From: Verrucomicrobiales bacterium
GTDB lineage: Bacteria > Verrucomicrobiota > Verrucomicrobiia > Verrucomicrobiales > Akkermansiaceae
NCBI GenBank assembly: GCA_003527555.1
Contig: DPWT01000108.1
Coordinates: 1 to 29,253 of the forward strand
Length of the DNA: 29,253 nt
Reading direction: 5' to 3'
Shown piece by piece: positions 17,583 through 26,232 of this stretch (positions are counted from its first letter, which is position 1; each line of letters begins with the position of its first letter). The position numbers were made by a program, and so were the translations under genes. The notes beneath the pieces are model-generated. The model ran no database searches. It was not told where the DNA came from and saw nothing but the letters and a program-made list of their open reading frames with translations.

Positions 17583-18476
17583 ATGACCGTTCCAGCAGAA
17601 AAACTTACAAAGAAGCAGTTGAAAGCCGATCACCCGACTTGGTGTCCTGGCTGTGGTGACTTTGCCGTATTGGCGTCTTTTTTCAACGTCGTTCAAAAGC
17701 TGGGCATCCCTCATGAGAAAATCGTTTGTGTAGCTGGTATTGGATGCTCATCTCGTTTTCCCTACTTTGTGAATACACATGGGATACACTTTATTCACGG
17801 TCGTGCACTACCGCTGGCTACTGGTATTTCATTATCGCGACCTGACCTCCATGTATTTGTCTTTGGTGGTGATGGTGACGGGTTTTCGATTGGAGGTAAT
17901 CACCTTAACCATGCTGCCAGGAAAAACGTTAATCTTTCATACGTGGTGATGGATAACCAAGTGTATGGTCTAACAAAAAATCAGACTAGCCCTACAACGC
18001 CAATTGGTCGTCGCTCTAAAACCGACCCGCGTGGTTCTGTTGACCGACCAATTAATCCTATGGCACAGCTGGTTGCAAGTGGTGCTAGCTTCATTGCGCG
18101 CACTCATGCGGCGCAGGTGAAGCATATGAATGAGATGTTTGAGCGGGCTATCCTTCATCCCGGTTTTGCTGTTGTCGAAACTTTGTCTGAGTGTACGATG
18201 TTTTTTCCAGGAGCTTTTGATTCTGGTAATCCTCGTAAAGGCGGAGCATTTGATCTTGTCGATGAAACGAAACGTAATATGGAATGTACTGCCGAGGCAA
18301 TGCAGCTTGCTGAAGAAACCGAAATTATGCCACCAGGGAAATTTGGTGTCTATCTCGAAAGTCGCCGCCCAACTAAAAACGAACTTGAAAACGAGTGGCT
18401 TAAAGATGCTCAGGCAGAGGCGGCAAACCTGAAACCAAGAGATCTTTTACGTCAAAAATTTGCATCAATGCGCTAA
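17583..18476 (+). CDS. korB: 2-oxoacid:ferredoxin oxidoreductase, beta subunit
   Basis: Thiamine-diphosphate subunit that partners the fused subunit encoded just upstream. It has 297 residues. Candidate [4Fe-4S] ligands are C21 and C24 in W-C-P-G-C-G-D, C55 in G-I-G-C-S-S-R and C204 in S-E-C-T-M-F-F. The ThDP/Mg motif is G-D-G-D-G-F-S-I-G-G-N-H (96-107), completed by D-N-Q-V-Y-G-L-T. The positions fit a beta subunit with a single cluster, with no extra ferredoxin domain. It should accept electrons from decarboxylation and hand them to ferredoxin. No ferredoxin gene is present in the window. The gap to metY is 14 nt, so all three genes are probably co-transcribed. Confidence 0.93.
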   Translation: MTVPAEKLTKKQLKADHPTWCPGCGDFAVLASFFNVVQKLGIPHEKIVCVAGIGCSSRFPYFVNTHGIHFIHGRALPLATGISLSRPDLHVFVFGGDGDGFSIGGNHLNHAARKNVNLSYVVMDNQVYGLTKNQTSPTTPIGRRSKTDPRGSVDRPINPMAQLVASGASFIARTHAAQVKHMNEMFERAILHPGFAVVETLSECTMFFPGAFDSGNPRKGGAFDLVDETKRNMECTAEAMQLAEETEIMPPGKFGVYLESRRPTKNELENEWLKDAQAEAANLKPRDLLRQKFASMR

Positions 18477-18490
18477 CCAAATAAATAACA

Positions 18491-19777
18491 ATGAAACACG
18501 AAACTCTATGCCTCCATGGTGGTCAGCAGCCTGACCCAGCAACCAACGCCTGTGCTACACCGGTTTACCGAACCAGTGCATTTGTATTTGATTCCACAGA
18601 GCACGCCGCGAACCTCTTTGCTTTAAAGGAGTTGGGTAACATCTACACCCGTCTAATGAACCCCACAACGGATGTGCTTGAAAAAAGAGTTTGTCTGTTA
18701 GAAGGGGCTCATGAAATGGCTGGCCTAGCGTTCGCTTCCGGCACGGCAGCTATTTTCAATAGTATTATCAACCTTGCAGAGAGTGGAGATAATATTATTT
18801 CAGCACGTAATTTATACGGTGGATCATACACACAATTTAACGATATTCTTCCCAAAATGGGTATTGATGTGACTTTGGTTGATTCGTCTGTTCCGGCTAA
18901 CTTTGAAGCTGCAATCAATGAAAAGACACGTGCGCTTTTTTGTGAAACTGTCTCCAATCCAGCTCTTGAAGTTGCTGACCTTGAGGCCATTGCTGATATT
19001 GCACACGCTCATGGGCTGCCACTAATCGTGGACGCGACATTTTCGACGCCATACCTAACAAATCCACTTGAGCATGGTGCAGATATTGTTGTGCATTCTC
19101 TCACTAAGTGGTTTGGTGGGCACGGAATTGGGATTGGTGGTCTAGTTGTTGATTCAGGGAAATTCAATTGGGCTGGTGGTAAGCATCCGCTGTTTGACGA
19201 GCCAGACACGTCATATCACGGATTGCGTTGGGGGCATGATTTGCCAGACCCGCTTGCTCCGCTGGCGTATATTCTGCGAATGCGCACTGTACCACTACGA
19301 AATCTTGGGGCATGTATTGCACCCGATAATGCATGGCAGTTCTTGCAAGGGATAGAGACCTTACCGTTGCGCATGGAGAGGCATTGTGAAAATGCATTCA
19401 AGGTAGCTGAGTATCTTAAAGAGCATCAAGCCGTCGAGTGGGTACGCTTTCCGGGTCTCGTGGATGATCCCGAGTATGAGCGCAACCAAAAGTATTTGAA
19501 AGGCAAGGGTGGTGGTATGGTTGTTTTTGAGTTAAAAGGCGGTAGCGATGCGGGGCAAAAATTTATCGAGTCTTTGCAGTTATTCCTCCATCTTGCTAAC
19601 GTGGGTGATGCTAAAAGCCTGGCAATCCATCCGGCAACAACAACTCACAGTCAGTTAAATGCTGTGCAGCAGCTTGCTGGTGGCATTTCACCAGGATTGA
19701 TTCGTCTCAGTGTAGGCATTGAAAATATTGAAGATATTGTAGCTGATCTTGATCAAGCGCTCAATGCGCTAACTTAA
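18491..19777 (+). CDS. metY: O-acetylhomoserine sulfhydrylase (aminocarboxypropyltransferase)
   Basis: PLP enzyme of the Cys/Met metabolism family that makes homocysteine from O-acetylhomoserine and sulfide. It has 428 residues, a normal MetY length. The PLP lysine is K206 in H-S-L-T-K-W-F-G-G-H-G; D181 in the V-D-A-T-F-S-T-P segment should contact the pyridine nitrogen. The region following the lysine (P-D-T-S-Y-H-G-L, then Q-F-L-Q-G-I-E-T-L-P-L-R and R-H-C-E-N-A) is typical of MetY rather than of cystathionine or methionine gamma-lyases. I looked for a SAM riboswitch: only 14 nt separate it from korB, so none fits directly upstream. The aspartate kinase gene nearby supplies the homoserine branch. 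Confidence 0.92.
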   Translation: MKHETLCLHGGQQPDPATNACATPVYRTSAFVFDSTEHAANLFALKELGNIYTRLMNPTTDVLEKRVCLLEGAHEMAGLAFASGTAAIFNSIINLAESGDNIISARNLYGGSYTQFNDILPKMGIDVTLVDSSVPANFEAAINEKTRALFCETVSNPALEVADLEAIADIAHAHGLPLIVDATFSTPYLTNPLEHGADIVVHSLTKWFGGHGIGIGGLVVDSGKFNWAGGKHPLFDEPDTSYHGLRWGHDLPDPLAPLAYILRMRTVPLRNLGACIAPDNAWQFLQGIETLPLRMERHCENAFKVAEYLKEHQAVEWVRFPGLVDDPEYERNQKYLKGKGGGMVVFELKGGSDAGQKFIESLQLFLHLANVGDAKSLAIHPATTTHSQLNAVQQLAGGISPGLIRLSVGIENIEDIVADLDQALNALT

Positions 19778-19788
19778 CATATAACGCT

Positions 19789-20262
19789 GTGAAGAATTAT
19801 TTTTTGAGTTTGTTTATGTTGCTGCCGCTATGTGCGCATGCGGACAACGAAGGCATCGACACCTACTGGAAGATTGTATCTCGCTCGGTCAAAGAAGGTG
19901 ATTTTAAATCCTACAAGGCAACATGTCACCCCGATGCTGTGCTTGTCAGTGGCTCAAAAAAAGTGAGTTATCCCTTGAGTATAGCTCTCAAGAGGTGGAA
20001 AAAAGAGTTTGATGATACCAAGGCGGGGAAGCGTAAATCTAGCGCTTCCTTCCGCTTTCAGAAGCGTTTTCGCGATGCAACAACTGCATTTGAATCAGGT
20101 ATCTTGCTCTATGAATTTTCCACAGATGATGGCAAATCTGGTAAAGATTATGTTTTTCTCGATGCGTTGTTAGTCAAGGAAAAGGGTAAGTGGCTAATTA
20201 TGATGGAGTATCAGAAAGGGCCAGCAACTAGGCAGGATTGGGAAAGGCTGAAGCCCCAGTGA
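19789..20262 (+). CDS. Secreted NTF2/SnoaL-like small protein
   Basis: A 157-residue protein with a signal peptide (hydrophobic core L-S-L-F-M-L-L-P-L, likely cleavage after C-A-H-A at about residue 18). The mature part alternates helices and strands in the order of the NTF2/DUF4440 fold: an N-terminal helix with T-Y-W-K-I-V, then F-K-S-Y-K-A-T-C-H-P-D-A-V, and a C-terminal strand W-L-I-M-M-E-Y. This fold assignment is by pattern only and the function is unknown. The start is GTG at 19789, 11 nt after metY, so it may be the last gene of that run. It is Lys-rich and has no catalytic signature I recognise. Confidence 0.7.
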   Translation: MKNYFLSLFMLLPLCAHADNEGIDTYWKIVSRSVKEGDFKSYKATCHPDAVLVSGSKKVSYPLSIALKRWKKEFDDTKAGKRKSSASFRFQKRFRDATTAFESGILLYEFSTDDGKSGKDYVFLDALLVKEKGKWLIMMEYQKGPATRQDWERLKPQ

Positions 20263-20285
20263 TATTGCGATCGATAGCTTCCCTC

Positions 20286-21638
20286 TTATAACTCATATTT
20301 GATTCCTGGCCGTGGTATTATAGTTTCGCAGTCAGGAAGCTTTTCCTTGAGCTGCTCTGCAAACCACTCAGTCGCTTCAATATCACCATGAACTAAAAAG
20401 GTTTTTTTGGGAGCGACGCGAAGAATGTATGCTAACAAATCCTCGCGAGTGGCATGACCAGAAAAGTCAAAAACATGCATTGGGCAGTTGAACTGCACGG
20501 GGTCTTGTTCAGGGTCAAGATTGATTAGGTCACCACGTTTCCCTGCACGAATATGACCAGCTGGTGTAGCTGGATCAGCATAACCTACGAAAAGCAAAGA
20601 GTTCTTTGGGTTGCTGATAAATCCTCTCGCGAAGTTGTTAGAAACAGTTTTTTCCGTCATCATGCCCGAGGATAGGGCGTAAATGCCGCCCGGTTGGTAA
20701 ACAATGGGGGCACGTTTTTTGCGTCTTCCTCCGGTCTTTATCTCCATGTCTTCGAGGATGCGAAATCCGGGTAAGTTGCGCGGTGTTGAATCGGCAAAAT
20801 CGTCAAAGATATGTGTCATCTTTGTGCTTAGCCCCCCGATATATGTGGGGGCATCAGGGATTAGTCCTTGGCGCTTGAAGCGGTCAATCATTGTCAGAAC
20901 TTCCTGTGTTTTTCCCATTGCGAAAACCGGGATTAGCACGGATCCACCACCTTGGAGGCAGCTGTTGATTGCTTGGGCTAATTTGAGCTCCTCACCGTCA
21001 CGTGTGTATTCTGGGTCGCGTGGAGAAGCGCCTCGTGTGGTCTCAATTATTAGAGTATCTATATCTTCATCTGGAAGATCAGCGCCGGGAATCAGTGTTT
21101 GTTTTTCAAATTGCACATCACCAGTGTAGAATATGCGGCGACCTGGTGTCTCTAACATGATTCCCGCTGATCCAAGTATGTGGCCAGCATCGTGGAAGGT
21201 GGCTCGCAGATTATCATTCAGGTTGAATGTGCGCTCGTAATTGAATGTACGCCAGCGTTTCTCCAAACGGTCTAGTTCGCGGTGGCGGTAAAATGGGTAG
21301 TCATTGATGCCGAGTTCGACGCGCTTACTCTCCATGACGTTGACTGAGTTGTGTAACAAGGCATCGACCAATTTTGATGTCGCGGGAGTCATGTAAACTT
21401 CGGCATCTGGTTGGTCTTGCATTAGCACGGGTAACGAACCAGAGTGATCTAGGTGTGAATGAGAAACAAAAATTGAATCGACGCTGTTTGTTTGCAGTTG
21501 GTTATGTGCGGGTAGCGAGTCCAGACCTTCTTCTTTTGGGTGCATGCCGGAATCTAGAACGACACGATGTCCTTCGAGTTCAACGAGGTAGGAGTTAGCG
21601 CCTATTTCGTTTTTTCTGAGTAGGGATTGGAATGTCAT
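20286..21638 (-). CDS. Metallo-beta-lactamase/beta-CASP RNase-like protein
   Basis: A 450-residue protein of the beta-CASP branch of metallo-beta-lactamases, whose known members are RNA-processing nucleases (CPSF73/YSH1-like). Metal-binding residues are visible: H60-S-H62-L-D64-H65, H153 in A-G-H-I-L-G-S and D174 in T-G-D. The beta-CASP insert spans about 195-390, with V-L-I-P-V-F-A-M-G-K-T-Q-E and the later S-G-H-A (393-396). V-H-G-D (416-419) closes the site. It is therefore probably an active zinc nuclease in the cytoplasm; its RNA target is unknown. ATG 21638 lies 7 nt after the folC stop. A longer frame to 21701 would overlap folC and begin before the conserved fold, so it is rejected. 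Confidence 0.88.
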   Translation of the reverse strand: MTFQSLLRKNEIGANSYLVELEGHRVVLDSGMHPKEEGLDSLPAHNQLQTNSVDSIFVSHSHLDHSGSLPVLMQDQPDAEVYMTPATSKLVDALLHNSVNVMESKRVELGINDYPFYRHRELDRLEKRWRTFNYERTFNLNDNLRATFHDAGHILGSAGIMLETPGRRIFYTGDVQFEKQTLIPGADLPDEDIDTLIIETTRGASPRDPEYTRDGEELKLAQAINSCLQGGGSVLIPVFAMGKTQEVLTMIDRFKRQGLIPDAPTYIGGLSTKMTHIFDDFADSTPRNLPGFRILEDMEIKTGGRRKKRAPIVYQPGGIYALSSGMMTEKTVSNNFARGFISNPKNSLLFVGYADPATPAGHIRAGKRGDLINLDPEQDPVQFNCPMHVFDFSGHATREDLLAYILRVAPKKTFLVHGDIEATEWFAEQLKEKLPDCETIIPRPGIKYEL

Positions 21639-21645
21639 GGATGTG

Positions 21646-22863
21646 TTATTGCTCACTTGATCGGGTGTCGGTTCCCATGAGCTGTGCTTTGGCTTGACCA
21701 ATCAGAAAGATGGAGCCGCAGATTAACGCAGGGGTAGTTTTATTCAAATCATTCACGACGCTCAGAGCATTATCAAGGCTTTCATGAACTGTATAAGCTA
21801 TACCACTGGGGAGAGCCGATTGTAAGTCCACTAGGGTGAGAGTGCGTGCAGAATTTGTAGGGGTTAGATGTAGATTCTCTGTGATTGGGGCTATTATAGC
21901 GAGCACCTTGTCCGTGTTTTTTTGTTCTACGGCTCCAAAGATAATGTGTGCTTTTTGATTTGGATATTGGTCTTCCCATGTGGCTACGAGGGCAGTCGCA
22001 GCGTGGGGATTATGTGCAGCATCAAGTATGATATTGTAGTTGTCGAGTTTCTCAAACCTCCCGGGCCATGTAACTTCGCTCAGTGCTTGACGCACGATAT
22101 CCGAGTTCAGAGGTAATTTGATTCGGTCGCAGGCGGCCACAGCAAGAGCGGCATTTTCACGTTGGTGACGTCCGGCAAGGTTGATGTGATAACCTTCAAG
22201 CGAGTGATCAATGAACTCAATGGGCGAGATGTTTCTGTTCGCTTCTTCCTCGATCACTGTGTGTGCGGTATGTTCTTGTGCAGCGCTTATGACGGGTTTG
22301 CCGGGCACGATGATGCCAGCTTTTTCAGTGGCGATTTTCTCCAGCGTATCGCCTAGCCACTGCGAGTGATCCATGGCAATCGGTGTGATCACAGCGATAT
22401 CCGCGGGGACAGCGGTGGTGGCATCTAGGCGCCCTCCCATACCTGTTTCTAGAATGATGAGCTCGCAGTTTTGTGCGCGAAAATAACGCATCGCAACAGC
22501 AAGGGTAATTTCAAAAAATGTCGGGTGGTTTTCCCAGCTGGCTACATGGTTGCGAATATCTGTAAGGTATTCAGCGATTATGGATTCGCTAATCATTACA
22601 CCATTTACTCGAATGCGTTCGCCGTAATGGAGCAGGTGAGGAGAGGTGAACAATCCGGCACGGGTGCCGCAGGCACGGGCCAAAGAGTCAATCATAGCAC
22701 AGGTAGATCCTTTGCCATTGGTTCCGGCTACATGAATGACTTTTACGCCGGCTTTAGGAAAACACAGTGTCTCTTTTAGCAGTCTCCGTGGCTGATCCAG
22801 CCCTAACTTGATTCCGAACTGCTGTGTGGAATATAGCCAATCGATCGCATCTTTATAGATCAT
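21646..22863 (-). CDS. folC: Folylpolyglutamate/dihydrofolate synthase
   Basis: Cytoplasmic Mur-ligase-like enzyme that couples glutamate to dihydropteroate and/or extends folate polyglutamate tails with ATP. It has 405 residues, within the FolC range. The ATP loop G-T-N-G-K-G-S-T is at 47-54, followed by G-L-F-T-S-P-H-L, E-T-G-M-G-G-R-L-D-A-T, T-P-I-A-M-D-H, D-A-A-H-N-P-H-A and the W-P-G-R-F-E motif. Whether it also has dihydrofolate synthase activity cannot be decided. It sits 59 nt downstream of accD and just upstream of the beta-CASP gene. An accD-folC order is also known in Escherichia coli. Confidence 0.94.
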   Translation of the reverse strand: MIYKDAIDWLYSTQQFGIKLGLDQPRRLLKETLCFPKAGVKVIHVAGTNGKGSTCAMIDSLARACGTRAGLFTSPHLLHYGERIRVNGVMISESIIAEYLTDIRNHVASWENHPTFFEITLAVAMRYFRAQNCELIILETGMGGRLDATTAVPADIAVITPIAMDHSQWLGDTLEKIATEKAGIIVPGKPVISAAQEHTAHTVIEEEANRNISPIEFIDHSLEGYHINLAGRHQRENAALAVAACDRIKLPLNSDIVRQALSEVTWPGRFEKLDNYNIILDAAHNPHAATALVATWEDQYPNQKAHIIFGAVEQKNTDKVLAIIAPITENLHLTPTNSARTLTLVDLQSALPSGIAYTVHESLDNALSVVNDLNKTTPALICGSIFLIGQAKAQLMGTDTRSSEQ

Positions 22864-22922
22864 TTGTTTGGGATGGATGGGTATCCAGTATCACAATAAA
22901 TAAATGCTCGATATTGGATACG

Positions 22923-23753
22923 CTAGGGCAGCATATAACCTAACAGCTGCGCAAGTTTTTCGCGCAGATCTCGGCGTGGAACAATACTATCGATGAGTCC
23001 ATGCTCTAGCATAAATTCGGCAGTCTGAAATCCCGGAGGTAAGTCTTGATGGGTGGTTTCCTTAACCACACGCGGCCCTGCGAAACCGATCATGCATTTG
23101 GGTTCGGCGAGGTTGATGTCGCCGATTGTGGCAAATGATGCTGTGACGCCTCCAGTTGTTGGGTGGGTCATAAGTGAGATGTAGGGGAGTTCGGCATCTG
23201 CATGTCGTGCCAGTGCTGCGCATGTTTTTGCCATTTGCATGAGCGAGAGCATGCCTTCCTGCATTCGCGCACCTGAGGATGCCGATACAATTATAACACC
23301 GCGTTTTTCTTTGGTCGCTTGTTCGATCGCCCGGGTGATTTTTTCGCCCACGACGGAACCCATAGATCCAGCAAAAAACTTGAAGTCCATAACAGCGATC
23401 ATCGCAGGCTTGCCCTCAATGGTGAGTGAGCCAGTAACGACTGCATCATTGAGTTTGGTTTTCTCACGCAGCATGGCGACTTTATCGTCGTAGTTGGCAA
23501 ATCCTAATGGGTTTGTCGAGAAGAGTTCGGCGTTCGTCTCCTGGAAGCTGTCGGGGTCAGCAATGAGATTAATGCGGTCACGTGCTCCGATTAGGAAGTG
23601 GTGGTCACAATTTGGGCAGACCTGAATATTTTGTCTAAGGTCTAGCGTATGAATCATCTCTCCACAATCGCTACATTGTGTCCATAGGTCATCAGGCATG
23701 TTGTCCTTGATGCCGCTTTTGCCCTTGAGTGGTGGTTTCTTGAAAATGCCCAT
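22923..23753 (-). CDS. accD: Acetyl-CoA carboxylase carboxyltransferase subunit beta
   Basis: Forms, with AccA, the carboxyltransferase that makes malonyl-CoA for fatty acid synthesis. It has 276 residues, normal for AccD. A zinc ribbon is visible at C27-S-D-C30 and C46-P-N-C49, followed by the crotonase-like fold with G-S-M-G-S-V-V-G-E-K, S-S-G-A-R-M-Q-E-G and T-T-G-G-V-T-A-S-F. No accA lies in the window, so the partner is encoded elsewhere. It is 47 nt downstream of proS on the same strand. Confidence 0.96.
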   Translation of the reverse strand: MGIFKKPPLKGKSGIKDNMPDDLWTQCSDCGEMIHTLDLRQNIQVCPNCDHHFLIGARDRINLIADPDSFQETNAELFSTNPLGFANYDDKVAMLREKTKLNDAVVTGSLTIEGKPAMIAVMDFKFFAGSMGSVVGEKITRAIEQATKEKRGVIIVSASSGARMQEGMLSLMQMAKTCAALARHADAELPYISLMTHPTTGGVTASFATIGDINLAEPKCMIGFAGPRVVKETTHQDLPPGFQTAEFMLEHGLIDSIVPRRDLREKLAQLLGYMLP

Positions 23754-23800
23754 GTGCGAACAAAGGTTAAGTTCTAAATTTGAAATTCGAAAGCTAAAAA

Positions 23801-25321
23801 TCAGTAGCTTCTACCCCATATTGCACGGCAAGATGTCGTTTCACCGGTCAAAATACATGCCGTGGGGGATTTTTCCTGCTGATCAAGAGGTAAGCATCGG
23901 ATGGTAATTTTATGTTTTTTAGAGATTTCTTCCTCCTGCTCACGACTGCCTGACCAGGGAGTCATAAGCCAGCCAGGTTGGTCCGTTGCCCAGTGGGTGT
24001 CGAATGTTTCCATGTCAGTGCACTCGGTAATATTTTCATCGCGGAGTTCGGTAGCTTTTGTCAGTAAATTATTGTGGATTTCCTGAAGTATTTCGGAGGT
24101 GTTACGAATAAAGTCCTCCTTGGGGATAAACTCCTTCTCGTTAGGGGCGCGGTCGCGTCGCTGAAGACATACCTTGTTTGACTCAAGGTCGCGAGGGCCA
24201 ATCTCAATACGGATGGGGGCTCCCTTTTTTACCCATTCCCATTTTTTAACTCCACCGCCAATGTCGCGGTTATCAACGTGGACACGGACGGGCTGGTTGC
24301 CGAATAGGACTTCTAATCGCAGAACTTTTGCAAGTGCTTGGCATGCGTCTACAACGGCATCACGCGTAGCTTCTTTTGGTGTGACTGGGATGATGATGAT
24401 TTGTGAGGGAGCAACTCGCGGGGGGAGGATTAGGCCATCGTCGTCTGAGTGTGCCATTATCAATGTCCCAATCAAACGTGTCGAGACTCCCCATGATGTG
24501 GTGTGGGCAAATTGTTTAGTCCCATCTCGCCCGGCGAAAGAAATGTCCTCTGCCTCAGAGAAATTCGTGCCCAGATAATGTGACGTTCCTGCTTGTATGG
24601 CTTTCTTGTCTTGCACCATTGCTTCGACTGTCAGTGTCATGTCGGCACCGGGGAATCGTTCGGCCTCGGTTTTTTCGCCGGCAATGACGGGGATCGCAAG
24701 ATGCTCACGCAAGAACTCCGCATAGAGCATGTGGATAGTGCGCGTTTCTTTGAGAGCTTCCTCTTTTGTTTCGTGTGCCGTGTGACCCTCTTGCCAGAGG
24801 AATTCTGCGGTGCGCAAAAATAAGCGCGGTCGCATTTCCCAGCGCATTACATTTGCCCACTGATTGATAAGCAGAGGGAGATCACGATAAGATTCGACCC
24901 AGCGCGAGAATGCAGCCCCAATAATCGTTTCTGAGGTTGGGCGAATTACGTAGGGTTCTGCAAGTTTTCCTGTTGGGACCATCCTAGACTTGCCTTCTTC
25001 ATCCTTCTCCACCTCGAGCCTGTGATGGGTAACTACAGCGCACTCGGTGGCAAAACCTTCTGCATGCTCCGCTTCCTTTTCTAAATAGGAAAGGGGAATC
25101 AGTAATGGGAAGTAGGCGTTTTGATGTCCTGTTTCCTTAAGTCGAGTATCCAGCTGCTGCTGTATATTTTCCCATATTCCGTAGCCCCAGGGTTTAATCA
25201 CCATGCATCCGCGTGTTTCCGAGTTTTCCGCAAGATCGGCTGCGCGAACGACTTGTTGATACCACTCGGGAAAATCTTCTTCCCGCGTGGGCTGGACTGC
25301 TGATTGTTGCTGCTTGGCCAT
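23801..25321 (-). CDS. proS: Prolyl-tRNA synthetase, type 3
   Basis: Class II aminoacyl-tRNA synthetase that charges tRNA-Pro. The 506-residue length, lack of an editing domain and C-terminal ...G-R-S-Y mark the archaeal/eukaryotic-like type 3 rather than the longer bacterial type with an INS domain. Visible are motif 1 (K-P-W-G-Y-G-I-W-E-N-I), motif 2 (R-P-T-S-E-T, then M-R-W-E-M-R-P-R-L-F-L-R-T-A-E-F), the T-S-H-Y-L-G segment, and the anticodon-binding domain with R-I-E-I-G-P-R-D-L. The C-terminal zinc-type domain keeps few cysteines (C-L-P-L, then C-I-L-T-G-E-T-T-S-C), so the zinc site is probably lost, as in some bacterial members. It is the first gene of the - strand run. Confidence 0.95.
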   Translation of the reverse strand: MAKQQQSAVQPTREEDFPEWYQQVVRAADLAENSETRGCMVIKPWGYGIWENIQQQLDTRLKETGHQNAYFPLLIPLSYLEKEAEHAEGFATECAVVTHHRLEVEKDEEGKSRMVPTGKLAEPYVIRPTSETIIGAAFSRWVESYRDLPLLINQWANVMRWEMRPRLFLRTAEFLWQEGHTAHETKEEALKETRTIHMLYAEFLREHLAIPVIAGEKTEAERFPGADMTLTVEAMVQDKKAIQAGTSHYLGTNFSEAEDISFAGRDGTKQFAHTTSWGVSTRLIGTLIMAHSDDDGLILPPRVAPSQIIIIPVTPKEATRDAVVDACQALAKVLRLEVLFGNQPVRVHVDNRDIGGGVKKWEWVKKGAPIRIEIGPRDLESNKVCLQRRDRAPNEKEFIPKEDFIRNTSEILQEIHNNLLTKATELRDENITECTDMETFDTHWATDQPGWLMTPWSGSREQEEEISKKHKITIRCLPLDQQEKSPTACILTGETTSCRAIWGRSY

Positions 25322-25519
25322 ATGAGTGGTCTACAAACCATAGCCTAAAGCTTTTCACAAGCTCGATGTGTGTAGGTTTAGCTTGGTGTGCTAACAGGCC
25401 ATGTGCATGAATAGTGACAACCATAATTTATACACTCGAAAAAAACCTAATTCTTTCAACCTTTCTGCTGGTCAAACCATGTGTGAGTCAGGTAGTCTTA
25501 ATCATTGATTTGTAACCAT
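25322..25519. other. Divergent intergenic region between proS and the pilus-like run
   Basis: At 198 bases this is the longest gene-free stretch in the window, and it must carry divergent promoters. On the - strand TTGAAA (25454-25459) and TATAAA (25427-25432) resemble -35 and -10 boxes but are 21 nt apart, longer than the usual 17, so a proS promoter there is only possible. The stretch is AT-rich around 25411-25465. No tRNA, riboswitch, hairpin-plus-T terminator or long repeat is seen. Confidence 0.35.
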
Positions 25520-26143
25520 ATGAAACTTTCACGTATACTCTATCCATCAGCCGCCCTTTTGTTAGGGATTTTTGCCCTCTCTGAACCTGCTCTGGCGCAG
25601 CGCTACCTCGTAGAGGTGGATAAGCCGGATTTTGAAGATCTACAATCTCCAGAAGTTGGGGGTAACACCGGCAAAAAGAATTTCAAGCCGAAGGACTGGC
25701 TCGAAGCGGAGGTGAAATTTAAGGTAACAGCATCAAGCGCTAAAATCAAATTTGTGGATCGTGTTACAGTGAAGTGGTATGTTGCTGCCAAGAATCCCAA
25801 TGGTAATGGTTATGTTCTTCTGGAAAAAGAAATCAACCACATCAACGTGCCTGTTGGTGAGGACATCTATAGCTCAGTGTATCTCTCTCCAACGGCTGTC
25901 AAAAGAATTAGTGGAAGTGATCGTGCTGGTAAGAGCATCTTATCCCACGTGGGTGGCGAAATTCTAATCAATGGTAGTCAGCCTGAAAAGAAAAGCGGAT
26001 ATTTCACATCCAAAGGTAAGGCCGGCTGGTGGACTAGTGGTAAGCTATCTCGCTATGACAAAATCCCCTTACTCAATAAGTACGAGACGCCGTTCAAATT
26101 CCTCTGGTGGGATCGTTACGCAGAGATTGAAGAGAGGCGCTAA
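25520..26143 (+). CDS. Amuc_1102-like exported pilus-like protein
   Basis: A 207-residue exported protein. The signal peptide spans about 1-26 with likely cleavage after A-L-A. The mature part is rich in beta strand and basic residues (for example E-V-K-F-K-V-T and V-T-V-K-W-Y-V), and Trp residues cluster near the end (A-G-W-W-T-S-G, F-L-W-W-D-R-Y). No catalytic motif is visible. I call it Amuc_1102-like mainly because it directly precedes an Amuc_1101-like PilM gene and an Amuc_1100-like gene; its own sequence match is less certain. By recollection Amuc_1102 has an Ig-like fold compared with archaeal pilus-like proteins. ATG 25520 is chosen over an in-frame TTG at 25505 because it gives a clean signal peptide. 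Confidence 0.75.
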   Translation: MKLSRILYPSAALLLGIFALSEPALAQRYLVEVDKPDFEDLQSPEVGGNTGKKNFKPKDWLEAEVKFKVTASSAKIKFVDRVTVKWYVAAKNPNGNGYVLLEKEINHINVPVGEDIYSSVYLSPTAVKRISGSDRAGKSILSHVGGEILINGSQPEKKSGYFTSKGKAGWWTSGKLSRYDKIPLLNKYETPFKFLWWDRYAEIEERR

Positions 26144-26232
26144 AAATAGGCCTTGTCTTATAAGATCTGAGACGTAAACAAACCTGCTCGCGTACACCAC
26201 ACAACACACACTTTCGTAACACATTTATCATT

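Noticed and set aside
18477..18490. Possible SAM riboswitch before metY
   Set aside because: Only 14 nt separate korB and metY, too short for any known SAM-responsive leader.
21639..21701. Upstream extension of the beta-CASP gene
   Set aside because: It runs into the 3' end of folC, and the metallo-beta-lactamase fold begins only after the ATG at 21638.
26156..26165. 10-bp palindrome TCTTATAAGA between the Amuc_1102-like and PilM-like genes
   Set aside because: It is too short and isolated to call an operator or terminator: there is no T run and no second copy nearby.
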